Source: JABDPF01 sp036351055 (GTDB lineage Bacteria > Pseudomonadota > Gammaproteobacteria > Xanthomonadales > SZUA-36). From it: a stretch of DNA of 64,000 nt. Both the position numbers and the translations under genes were made by a program. Below the pieces are notes generated by a model, which was not told the DNA's origin, did no database searches, and was given only the letters and a program-made list of their open reading frames with translations. The stretch covers positions 4,318 to 68,317 of the forward strand of contig JAZBOH010000208.1 of NCBI GenBank assembly GCA_036351055.1, read 5' to 3'. Of the stretch, positions 18,269-25,849 are shown piece by piece; the stretch's first letter is position 1; each line of letters opens with the position of its first letter.

Positions 18269-20039
18269 ACCAGGACCTGCCTGGTGCATTGAAGCCGTAA
18301 ACCGGTTCGTACACCTCGCCGGCCAGGTTTTCACCCCTGAGTTCCACCCGCCAGGCCGGGGTGAAATGCCACCCCGCAAACAGGTTGACCAGTTGGTAGC
18401 TGTCCAGGGCAATGCCTGCAAAGTCGTAGCGGCCCCCGCTATATACCCATTCCAGGCCGAGCCAGGAACCGTTCTCAAAACGGCGGTCAAGTGAAAGGAA
18501 CGCTTTTTCATCCGGCCGGCGCAGAAGTGGCTCGCCAGTGTCGCTGTCCTTCGCGTCCTGCAGGGTGGCGTTGGCGCTGAAATCCCAGTTTGTTCCCTGG
18601 TATTGGTAGTCGAACTCCAGGCCTTTCAGCCGGGCTTCCTTGATATTGATAGCCTGGAACCCCTCACCATTGAAAGCGATCAGGTCTTCGACCTCGGTCC
18701 GGTACGCCGATACAGACAGCGCGCCGGCCTGTGAATGCTGCCAGCGCAGTCCGAGTTCAGCGGAAGCTGATGATTCGGGATCGAGATCCGGGTTACCGGC
18801 AAAGAGCCCGGCCCAGCCGGGTGAATACTGCTCATTCAGGTTTGGTCCGCGGAAGGCGCTGCCGTAACTCGCCATGAACTGCCATGATTCGTTGATCTCG
18901 AATCCAAACGCTGCCTGCCCGGTGAACTGGCTGCCAAACACGCTGTTGTCATCCCAGCGCCCGCCAAGTTGTGCATGCAGTCTTCCGAAGTAATGGTCCC
19001 AGGTGCCGTAGAGCCCCGTGTTGCGGCGTTTTTCATCCCAGGAGTAGAGCGACTCGCCGTTCTCGCTGATCCAGTCCAGGCCAAAGCTGAGCACGCCGGT
19101 TGTGCCGGTGTCGAATTGGTTCTGCCAGGCGAACTGGAACCGATTGGAGTCGAAACCGGTAGCGTAGAATCCAAAATCGGACTCCAGTTCTTCACGGGTG
19201 TAACCGGCCAGCAGCTGGTAGTCCCAGTTTGCAGTCATGCTGCCGTGAAGGCCCAGGGCTGCGATCGTCTGCCTGGTTTCGGAAACGCCCTGGTCGAATT
19301 CAGACTCGCTCTCCAGTGCCAGCAGGCTGTAAGTCCAGCGGCCTTCACCCATGGTGGTCGCGCCCTTGATGCCCAGGTTGGCTGACTCGAAGCCGTCGTC
19401 GTCGGGGTGGTAACTGAAGCCGTCGGGATTCTGGGCGGAAAAACCATCGACATTCCGGTACCCGGCGTTGACGCTGATCTGTGTATTCTCGCCTTCATAG
19501 CCCAGCCCGCCTTCAAACCCGGCAGTGCCATAACTGCCCGTGGTGATCCTTGCGTATGGGGCCGGGCTGCTGCGCGTAATGATGTGGATGACGCCACCGA
19601 TGGCGTCTGATCCGTACATGCTGCCACGCGGCCCGCGAACCACTTCAATCCGTTCGATCTGGTTGACCGGAAGTTGCTCCCAGGCGTATGCGCCGGTATT
19701 GGACGAACTGGTGCGCACACCGTCCACCAGCACCAGTACATGGTTGGAGTTACTGCCACGCAGAAAAATGCTGACCTGTGATCCCGGGCCGCCCGAGCGG
19801 ACCACGTCGACCCCGGGCAGGGTCCGTAGCAGGTCGGACAGGTCCTCAGCCGCGGACTTTTCAATATCCTCGCGGGTCAGCAGGCTGATCGCAGCGAGCG
19901 ACTCGCTGAGTGACTCAGCGCGGCGCGAAGGCGTCACCACAAGGTTGGGTTTCAGTTCGTAGGTTTCTTCCGCCCCGGCCTGGCCAGGCACAATGGTTGC
20001 CACCAGCACCAGGGCCAGTGTATTCAGCTTGTTCTTCAT
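18243..20039 (-). CDS. btuB: TonB-dependent vitamin B12 receptor BtuB
   Basis: A 598-residue outer-membrane receptor that imports cobalamin with energy from TonB. It has a signal peptide (NTLALVLVATIVPGQAGA), a TonB box-like NLVVTPSRR, a plug domain (LRTLPGVDVVRSGGPGSQVSIFLRGSNSNHVLVLVDGVR, then IERIEVVRGPRGSMYGSDAIGGVIHIITR) and a 22-strand barrel. The start at 20039 has GGAGCG at the right distance and gives a proper signal peptide; an upstream in-frame ATG at 20129 would add residues without family similarity. The B12 assignment rests on BtuB-like plug features and above all on the cobalamin riboswitch just upstream. The barrel ends in FISLAWIP rather than in a terminal Phe. Confidence 0.95.
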   Translation of the reverse strand: MKNKLNTLALVLVATIVPGQAGAEETYELKPNLVVTPSRRAESLSESLAAISLLTREDIEKSAAEDLSDLLRTLPGVDVVRSGGPGSQVSIFLRGSNSNHVLVLVDGVRTSSSNTGAYAWEQLPVNQIERIEVVRGPRGSMYGSDAIGGVIHIITRSSPAPYARITTGSYGTAGFEGGLGYEGENTQISVNAGYRNVDGFSAQNPDGFSYHPDDDGFESANLGIKGATTMGEGRWTYSLLALESESEFDQGVSETRQTIAALGLHGSMTANWDYQLLAGYTREELESDFGFYATGFDSNRFQFAWQNQFDTGTTGVLSFGLDWISENGESLYSWDEKRRNTGLYGTWDHYFGRLHAQLGGRWDDNSVFGSQFTGQAAFGFEINESWQFMASYGSAFRGPNLNEQYSPGWAGLFAGNPDLDPESSASAELGLRWQHSQAGALSVSAYRTEVEDLIAFNGEGFQAINIKEARLKGLEFDYQYQGTNWDFSANATLQDAKDSDTGEPLLRRPDEKAFLSLDRRFENGSWLGLEWVYSGGRYDFAGIALDSYQLVNLFAGWHFTPAWRVELRGENLAGEVYEPVYGFNAPGRSWFISLAWIP

Positions 20040-20148
20040 GAACGCTCCGTAACGCACACCCGCGTCTGCGATGCGTTGCGAAGGAGGGGGGCCGGAGGAC
20101 AATCCACAGACCCAGGTTGCCCTCCGCAACGCGGTTACTGTGAACTCT

Positions 20149-20325
20149 GGGCCGGTCTCCGGACTTGCGAGTCATTCACTGGGTGAAGCCCGGCGGCGCC
20201 TTCCCACACTTACGTGCAGTGGCCTGGCCGCAGGTTGCCGGCTAACCGGCATACTCGCTCACCGTTGCGGGGGCAGTGCCGGACTTTAACCGGCTTCCCG
20301 TTTCACCCGGCAGCCTCCTGGTTTG
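20149..20325 (-). promoter_or_regulatory. cobalamin (AdoCbl) riboswitch upstream of btuB
   Basis: Read on the minus strand, this segment contains the conserved cobalamin riboswitch blocks in order. They are GGTGAAACGGGAAGCCGG (complement of 20290-20307), GTCCGGCACTGCCCCCGCAA, the B12-box core GCCACTG (20217-20223) with GGGAAGGCG, and the closing AAGTCCGGAGACCGGCC near 20151. Binding of B12 should lower btuB expression. Between it and btuB, 20073-20088 can pair with 20120-20132 (7 + 6 bp with a 3-nt bulge). That helix has no T-run and does not cover the Shine-Dalgarno; it is a candidate expression platform. Confidence 0.95.
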
Positions 20326-20362
20326 ATTCCAGCATGCTGTTTTTCCGGGCACCCAAAGCAAT

Positions 20363-20399
20363 GGTCCCGCCGCGACCCGGAAAGGGCGACGGCGGGACC
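20363..20399 (-). terminator. hairpin between fadE and the btuB riboswitch
   Basis: A perfect 10-bp inverted repeat, GGTCCCGCCG at 20363-20372 and its complement at 20390-20399, lies 20 nt after the fadE stop. There is no T-run after it on the minus strand, so it is at best a weak or Rho-assisted terminator or a transcript-stabilising 3' hairpin. A TATACT on the minus strand (20403-20408) could be the -10 of the btuB leader; in that case the hairpin would lie at the 5' end of the riboswitch transcript. Confidence 0.4.
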
Positions 20400-20418
20400 G
20401 AAAGTATAACAGCTGGAG

Positions 20419-22887
20419 TCAGGCTGCGTGTTTCGAATTGAGCGGCGGTTCGGGTCGGCGACCCGCGCGCAGGTCTTCGGTATCGAATTCGTCAACCGCG
20501 ACGATTTCGGCCACCAGGCTCCGCACGTGGCGGAGGATGTCCGCCTCCTCCTTGGTGACGACTGATTTATCCAGCGCATCCTGCAACTGCTCTTCCCAGG
20601 TGAAGCCGTCGATCTCACCCAGCTTCAGCGCTTTCAACAGCTTGCGATCCAGCGGTTCAGCCTGGATCACCTGGGGCAGGGCTTCTTCCATGGTGTTGAC
20701 GGGGTGGCCGGAAGCAGCGGAAGTGAATATTCCCTGGGTCAGGCGCTCGCGGGTATCGGAAGGCGCCAACATCAGTTGGGCCACGCGGTGGGTCAACCGA
20801 TCACCAGGAGCCTTTTCGCGTCTGCCGAAGGGGAAGACCACGAAGCGCAGCATGAAGCGCATGGGGCGGTTCGGGAAGTTGTCGATGACCTTCTGCAAGG
20901 CGACCTGGATCCGGTAAATTGAATTGTGGAAACTCCACGCGAGGATCGCCTGGTCTGCCGCGGGCCGGCCCTGCGCCTCGTATCGTTTGAGCATGGCGGA
21001 ACAGATGTACAGGTTGCTGAGCACGTCGCCGAGCCGGGCCGACAGGTGCTCTTTCTGTTTCATCTTGCCACCCAGGATCAACATGGAAATATCGGATACG
21101 AAGGCCAGGGCTGACGAGTAACGGGTCAGTTTCTTGTAGTACCTGGCAGTTTTCCGGTCATGCGGGACACTGGCGAACTTGCCGAAACTCAGGCCGAGCA
21201 CCAGGCTGCGGACCGCATTCCTGATCGAGTAGCCGACATGGGAGAACAACAGGTCGTCGAATACCTTTATTCGCTCACCGGCATTCTCGATGCGTGCTGC
21301 CTGCATTTCTTTCAGTACGTAGGGATGGCAGCGTATGGCGCCCTGGCCGAAAATCATCAGGTTACGGGTCAGGATGTTGGCTCCTTCAACCGTGATCGAT
21401 ACCGGTATACCTTCCCAGCCACGCCCCAGGTAGTTGCGCGGGCCGAGGATAACGCCCTTGCCGCCGTGGATGTCCATGGCGTCGGTGATGACGTCACGCG
21501 CCATCTCGGTGCTGTGGTACTTGGCGATCGCCGATGGAACGGCAGGTTTTTCACCCAGGTCCACGGCTGCCGCCGTCATGCGTGACAGGGCCGTTGTGGC
21601 ATAGGTATTGGCGGCGATCCGGGCGAGCCCGGCTTCGATGCCTTCAAAACGGCCAATTGGCAGGTTGAACTGCTTGCGGATTCTTGAATAAGCGCCGGTG
21701 GCCCTGGCGATCATCTTGCTGCCGCCGCTGGATGTCGCGGGCAGGGTGATCGCGCGGCCGACGGACAGGCATTCGATCAGCATGCGCCAACCCTGGCCGG
21801 CCATATCGACTCCGCCGATAAGCGCGTCCAGCGGGACAAAGACGTCTTTGCCGCGAACCGGCCCATTCAGGAATGGCAGGTTGACCGGGAAGTGACGTTT
21901 TTCGGCCTCCAGACCCTTGGTGCCGCGCGGAACCAATGCGAGGCTGATACCCAGTTCCTTCTTGTCACCGAGCAGGCCGTCCGGGTCGTACATGTGGAAC
22001 GCCACGCCCAGGATGGTCGCGATCGGTGAGAGGGTGATGTAACGCTTGTCAAAATTCAGGCGCAGTCCGAGGACTTCCTTACCCTTGTATTCCTGCTTGC
22101 AGACGACTCCGTAATCCGGAATCGACGTGGCGTCTGACCCGGCCATCGGGCCGGTCAGGGCAAAGCAGGGAATTTCCTCGCCGCGGGCGAGGCGCGGGAG
22201 GTAGTGATTCTTCTGTTCATCGGTGCCGTAGTGCAGGAGTAACTCAGCAGGACCGAGCGAATTGGGTACGGCGACCGTCGAGGAAGTAACGGCGCAGACC
22301 GATGCGATTTTCTGCAGAACCGCGCGGTGGGCGAGGGCGCTGAAGCCGAGCCCACCGTATTCCTTGGGAATGATCATTCCGAAGAAACGGTTCTTCTTCA
22401 GGAATTCCCAGGTCTTAGGATTCAGGTCCGTGTCGACATGGGTGATTTCCCAGCTGTCGGTCATGCGGCAAAGCTCTTCCACCGGACCGTCCAGGAATTG
22501 TTGTTCCTCCAGGGTGAGTTCAAGGTAGGGCTGTTTTTTCAGGATTGCCCAGTCGGGCTTGCCACCGAACAACTCGCCTTCCCAACCTACCGTGCCGGCG
22601 TCCAGTGCCACCTGCTCGGTTTCTGAAATCTCCGGCAGCATGCGGCGGAACTGCTTCAGGAACGGTGCACTGATGAACTGTTGACGCCAGGGAACGAAGT
22701 TCAGCGGTATGGCAATCACGGCAAAGATCACGGTGACCACGGCCAGGCTGAGCAGGGGGACGGACCCCGTGGCGCCCAACACGACGATGCCGGCGGCCAT
22801 TGCGATGGTCCACATCAGCAAGGTGGTGCCGTAAAACGCGCAGGCCAGCGAGATGGCGAGAAGAGTCAAGATCAATAACCAGGTCAT
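20419..22887 (-). CDS. fadE: acyl-CoA dehydrogenase FadE
   Basis: The 822 residues match the long FadE type (E. coli FadE is 814), which performs the first oxidation step of fatty-acid beta-oxidation with FAD. Three N-terminal hydrophobic segments (about 1-20, 22-48, 46-65) anchor it to the membrane. The dehydrogenase core includes FFGMIIPKEYGGLGFSALAHR, CFALTGPMAGSDATSIPD (FAD and substrate binding) and DIHGGKGVILGPRNYLGR near residue 485. A long C-terminal extension ends DTEDLRAGRRPEPPLNSKHAA. It is divergent from a TetR-type gene, and the 221-bp spacer holds an 18-bp palindrome that is a candidate operator. Together these suggest control of fatty-acid degradation by that regulator. Confidence 0.96.
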   Translation of the reverse strand: MTWLLILTLLAISLACAFYGTTLLMWTIAMAAGIVVLGATGSVPLLSLAVVTVIFAVIAIPLNFVPWRQQFISAPFLKQFRRMLPEISETEQVALDAGTVGWEGELFGGKPDWAILKKQPYLELTLEEQQFLDGPVEELCRMTDSWEITHVDTDLNPKTWEFLKKNRFFGMIIPKEYGGLGFSALAHRAVLQKIASVCAVTSSTVAVPNSLGPAELLLHYGTDEQKNHYLPRLARGEEIPCFALTGPMAGSDATSIPDYGVVCKQEYKGKEVLGLRLNFDKRYITLSPIATILGVAFHMYDPDGLLGDKKELGISLALVPRGTKGLEAEKRHFPVNLPFLNGPVRGKDVFVPLDALIGGVDMAGQGWRMLIECLSVGRAITLPATSSGGSKMIARATGAYSRIRKQFNLPIGRFEGIEAGLARIAANTYATTALSRMTAAAVDLGEKPAVPSAIAKYHSTEMARDVITDAMDIHGGKGVILGPRNYLGRGWEGIPVSITVEGANILTRNLMIFGQGAIRCHPYVLKEMQAARIENAGERIKVFDDLLFSHVGYSIRNAVRSLVLGLSFGKFASVPHDRKTARYYKKLTRYSSALAFVSDISMLILGGKMKQKEHLSARLGDVLSNLYICSAMLKRYEAQGRPAADQAILAWSFHNSIYRIQVALQKVIDNFPNRPMRFMLRFVVFPFGRREKAPGDRLTHRVAQLMLAPSDTRERLTQGIFTSAASGHPVNTMEEALPQVIQAEPLDRKLLKALKLGEIDGFTWEEQLQDALDKSVVTKEEADILRHVRSLVAEIVAVDEFDTEDLRAGRRPEPPLNSKHAA

Positions 22888-22999
22888 GAGAAACCTCCTG
22901 TTTCCGGGTGTATTGCCCGGTTTGTTACCCCCAGAATTTCAAGCGAACAACCGTCAGAAGGTGGGTGCCAGGGCTGGAAGCACTACCCTGCTGCGGTTA

Positions 23000-23017
23000 C
23001 CATACGGTAGAGTATGG
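23000..23017. promoter_or_regulatory. candidate TetR-family operator between fadE and its divergent regulator
   Basis: The palindrome CCATAC-N6-GTATGG has 6-bp perfect arms and is centred in the 221-bp gap, 113 bp from the fadE start and 92 bp from the regulator start. Its size and symmetry fit a dimeric TetR regulator. It differs from the PsrA and LiuR consensus sequences I know. No clear -35/-10 pair was identified around it. Confidence 0.5.
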
Positions 23018-23108
23018 AAAACAGGATGGCTCAAGTCAACCGTCAATTCAAAAAGCGGTACACTATTCGCCGCAAAGATCGAATTCACGCACAGATCATG
23101 GGATCGCA

Positions 23109-23681
23109 GTGAAAAGGAACGACAGAGAAACACTGACAGCAGCAGACTGGGAGCAGGAAGCCCTTGAACTGGTGTCTGAAAAAGGCGTGCAGGCCCTGGC
23201 CATCGAACCTCTGGCTCGCCGGATGGGTGTCACGAAAGGCAGTTTTTACTGGCATTTCAGCGGTCGCGAAGCCCTGCTCGACCAGGCGCTGCTGCGCTGG
23301 GAAGAGCACGACAGCCGTAACCTGAGCAGGTCCCTGGGCGACATCAGTGACCCCCGCGAACGCCTGGTTTCCTTTTTCAGGCGGGTAGGCCGGGAAAAAC
23401 TCACCCACGAGGTTTACAGCGAGCTGTGTGCCGCCGCTGGCCACCCCCAGGTCGAGCCGGTCCTTGAACGTGTGGCAGAACGGCGCATGCAGCACCTTTC
23501 GGCCGCTTTCCAGGAGCTTGGCATGCCGGAAGACACCTCGCGTTACCGCGCCCGCCTGACCTATTCCGTCTACCTCGGCTTCCTGCAGCTGCAAAGACAA
23601 CACCAGGCCCCCCCCTTGAGCAGCGAAGCCTTCGAGTCCTACATAGAACACGTCATCGAAACTTTAATTCCCGGAAGGTAG
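23109..23681 (+). CDS. TetR/AcrR family transcriptional regulator
   Basis: A 190-residue regulator starting at GTG 23109 (VKRNDRETLTAADWEQEALELV), with GGGA about 7 nt upstream. An in-frame upstream extension to 22908 has no family similarity and would run through the operator region. The N-terminal helix-turn-helix covers about residues 25-55 (LAIEPLARRMGVTKGSFYWHFSGREALLDQAL), with the typical TetR recognition helix and YWHF. The C-terminal ligand domain is not specific by eye. The gene is divergent from fadE, so it probably represses fatty-acid oxidation and senses an acyl-CoA; this is inferred from position. Confidence 0.92.
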   Translation: MKRNDRETLTAADWEQEALELVSEKGVQALAIEPLARRMGVTKGSFYWHFSGREALLDQALLRWEEHDSRNLSRSLGDISDPRERLVSFFRRVGREKLTHEVYSELCAAAGHPQVEPVLERVAERRMQHLSAAFQELGMPEDTSRYRARLTYSVYLGFLQLQRQHQAPPLSSEAFESYIEHVIETLIPGR

Positions 23682-23764
23682 CAGGCAAGCACAGCCGGTG
23701 TTCTATACTCCCTTTAAACCTAATGGGACTACCCCCCATCAAACTAATCATGACGGGAGCTGCA

Positions 23765-24325
23765 GTGGCAAGGCCTGGTCCGGTGACCACACATCATGAT
23801 GATGACCGTGAACTGGTCCTGCAGGCCAGGGAAGGCGGACGGCTGGCTTTTGAAAAGCTCTATCAGCGGCACCGCAACAGGGTATATGGCCTGGTCTGGC
23901 GCTTGTGTGGTGGCGACAACGCCCTTGCCGAGGACCTGTTGCAGGAAGCGTTCGTTCGTGCCTGGCAGAAATTGCACAGCTTCCGCGGTGAAAGCCGCTT
24001 TGCGACCTGGTTGCACCGGCTGTCGGTCAACGTGGCGCTCAGCGACAGGCGGATCCGGATTCGGCGCCTGGAACGGGAAACGGCACTCGAAGGCACCGCA
24101 GAGCGAGCGGCCACGGGCGAAAAAGACGTCTACGCCGGCGACAGGATGGATTTGGAACAGGCGATTTCAAAATTGCCCGAACGGGCCCGGACGGTGCTGG
24201 TGCTCTACGATATTGAAGGTTACAGCCACGCGGAAATCGCGGAAATCGCCGGCATGGCTGTCGGGTCGTCAAAGGCTCAATTACACCGGGCGCGGAAACT
24301 CGTCCGGCAGGAACTGGACAGGTGA
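23765..24325 (+). CDS. RNA polymerase ECF-type sigma factor
   Basis: A 186-residue extracytoplasmic-function sigma factor. Region 2 spans about 23-90 (AFEKLYQRHRNRVYGLVWRL, LAEDLLQEAFVRAW, SFRGESRFATWLHRLSVN) and region 4 spans about 125-180 (LPERARTVLVLYDIEGYSHAEIAEIAGMAVGSSKAQLHRARK). I prefer the GTG at 23765 because GGGAG lies 5 nt before it. In-frame ATGs at 23723 and 23750 have no Shine-Dalgarno and would add a tail lacking similarity. The gene is followed at once by a membrane-anchored partner and a DUF4097 protein, all with overlapping ends. A TATACT (23704-23709) upstream may be the -10. Confidence 0.93.
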   Translation: MARPGPVTTHHDDDRELVLQAREGGRLAFEKLYQRHRNRVYGLVWRLCGGDNALAEDLLQEAFVRAWQKLHSFRGESRFATWLHRLSVNVALSDRRIRIRRLERETALEGTAERAATGEKDVYAGDRMDLEQAISKLPERARTVLVLYDIEGYSHAEIAEIAGMAVGSSKAQLHRARKLVRQELDR

Positions 24326-24333
24326 GTTCGAAT

Positions 24334-24909
24334 ATGAACGAACAGGAACTATTGAAGAGAATTGCAGCGCTTCCGCGCGAAATGCCCCCCGAGCGTGACC
24401 CGTGGGCGCAGATCTCGAGGCGCCTGGATGACCGCGTTGGCGCACCGGATGCTCCCGCGTTGATGGTTCGCCGCGGTTCCTGGCTGCAGTCCTGGCCGCT
24501 CAGGGCAGTGGCTGCGGTGGCTGTCGTGGCCATCGCTATCGTGCTGATGTCCGGTCCGGAGACCGTCCAGCAGCAGCCGGTCGTCAACCAGCCAGTGAAT
24601 TCGGCCGTGGTTTCGTCCACCGCAATACCCGTGGTTTTGGCCGGAAGCGAGGCGGAATACCAGGCGGCTTTCAGGGAATTTATCGCCATTGGTGATTCCC
24701 GCAACCAGATTCCCGCCGTAACGGTTGAAAAGATCGAAACCGGTTGGGCAGAGCTGCTCCAGGTCGAAACGGCGCTTTCAGACGCACTGGCGCAGAATCC
24801 AAATGATTCGTTTTTAAACAAGAGAATGCTGGAATTGAGGGCGCGACAACTGGGCTTTCTCAGGCAACTGGCCTCACTTGATCACAGCAACAGGAGATTG
24901 ACCATATGA
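24334..24909 (+). CDS. single-pass membrane protein, probable anti-sigma factor
   Basis: A 191-residue protein with a cytoplasmic N terminus (ELLKRIAALPREMPPERDPWAQISRRLD), one membrane helix (about 55-73) and an extracytoplasmic helical C terminus (EYQAAFREFI, LNKRMLELRARQLGFLRQLASL). The position right after an ECF sigma gene and the topology suggest an anti-sigma factor. It has no cysteines, so it is not of the zinc (ZAS) class. The start ATG 24334 has AGGTGAG 7 nt upstream; a GTG at 24322, overlapping the sigma stop, is an alternative start. It overlaps the next gene by ATGA at 24906-24909. Confidence 0.75.
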   Translation: MNEQELLKRIAALPREMPPERDPWAQISRRLDDRVGAPDAPALMVRRGSWLQSWPLRAVAAVAVVAIAIVLMSGPETVQQQPVVNQPVNSAVVSSTAIPVVLAGSEAEYQAAFREFIAIGDSRNQIPAVTVEKIETGWAELLQVETALSDALAQNPNDSFLNKRMLELRARQLGFLRQLASLDHSNRRLTI

Positions 24910-25802
24910 ATACCCGTTTAATGAACCGCGTCATGCGATGGTCCTGCGGGATGGCGATTGTACTTCCGCTGGCTGCTTTGGCGGCCGAAGACATCGACAG
25001 TACGCACGAAATACCCGGCGATGGATTGGTGCAGGTCGAAAACCTGGCAGGCAGCGTGGCATTCACCACCTGGGACCGCAACGAGGTTCAGGTGCGTGGC
25101 AAAGTCGGTGACGATGTCGAGGAGGTCGAAATTGAAGCCACTTCCAACGGGATACGGATCCACGTTCAGAACAGGAAAAACCGCAATCGAATCGACCCAA
25201 CCCACCTGCACCTGAAGGTTCCCGAAGGGGCGAGTATCGAGGCGGAAGGGGTTAGCGCGGATTTCAAGGTCAGTGGCAGCAAAGGAGACAGCATCAGGCT
25301 CGAAACGGTCAGCGGCGATGTCGAGATAAGTGCTGAATCGCACAAGGTAGATATCTCTTCGGTCAGTGGCGATGTGGAATTTGAAGGTGTGGCGGACCGG
25401 GTCACCGCGGAGTCGGTCAGTGGGGACGTAACCCTGGTGGGGATGAAAAATGAAGTGGAAGCCAGTACGGTATCCGGCGACGTAGCGCTCGAGGGCGGCC
25501 GCATCGAAAGTGGTCGCTTTGAGACAGTCTCTGGTGAATTGAACCTGATGCTGGAACTGTCGGATGACGGGCGGCTCAATTGTGATTCCATGAGTGGTGA
25601 TATCAGCCTGCGGCTTCCGGCTTCGCAGCAAGCGTCTTTTTCGGCCCAGAGTTTCAGTGGAAAAATCACGACGGAGTTCGGTGACCCCAGGCTGCATTCA
25701 AAGAGCCCTTCAGGTTCCATCCTGAAAGCACAGGTCGGTGACAACGGCGCCAGGATTCGTCTCGAGACTTTCAGCGGGGACGTTTCCATTCGCGCCAGGT
25801 AG
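24906..25802 (+). CDS. exported DUF4097 beta-strand repeat protein
   Basis: A 298-residue protein with a signal peptide (about 1-27, GMAIVLPLAALAA). The mature part is built of short beta-strand repeats marked by V/M/F-SGD: VSGDV at 135, 153, 171 and 189, then VSGE at 208, MSGDI at 229, FSGK at 250 and FSGDV at 289. The first four are exactly 18 residues apart, which fits a solenoid-like beta fold. DUF4097/DUF4098 proteins often sit beside ECF sigma genes, but no activity is established. It may be the periplasmic sensor or output of the sigma operon. The ATG overlaps the upstream stop (ATGA), and a terminator follows the gene. Confidence 0.88.
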   Translation: MNTRLMNRVMRWSCGMAIVLPLAALAAEDIDSTHEIPGDGLVQVENLAGSVAFTTWDRNEVQVRGKVGDDVEEVEIEATSNGIRIHVQNRKNRNRIDPTHLHLKVPEGASIEAEGVSADFKVSGSKGDSIRLETVSGDVEISAESHKVDISSVSGDVEFEGVADRVTAESVSGDVTLVGMKNEVEASTVSGDVALEGGRIESGRFETVSGELNLMLELSDDGRLNCDSMSGDISLRLPASQQASFSAQSFSGKITTEFGDPRLHSKSPSGSILKAQVGDNGARIRLETFSGDVSIRAR

Positions 25803-25818
25803 TAGGATTTCGCGATAG

Positions 25819-25849
25819 AAAAACCGCAGCTGGGTCTGCGGTTTTTTTA
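25819..25849. terminator. bidirectional intrinsic terminator
   Basis: A 9-bp stem, AAACCGCAG at 25821-25829 and its complement at 25836-25844, is flanked by A on the left and seven T on the right (GTTTTTTTAT). It can end the plus-strand sigma operon and the convergent GTPase operon. The TAA stop of the minus-strand gene (25847-25849) lies in its T-run. Confidence 0.88.

Noticed and set aside
22908..23108. N-terminal extension of the TetR regulator to 22908
   Set aside because: The added residues are unlike TetR proteins and the frame crosses the candidate operator; the GTG at 23109 is better placed.
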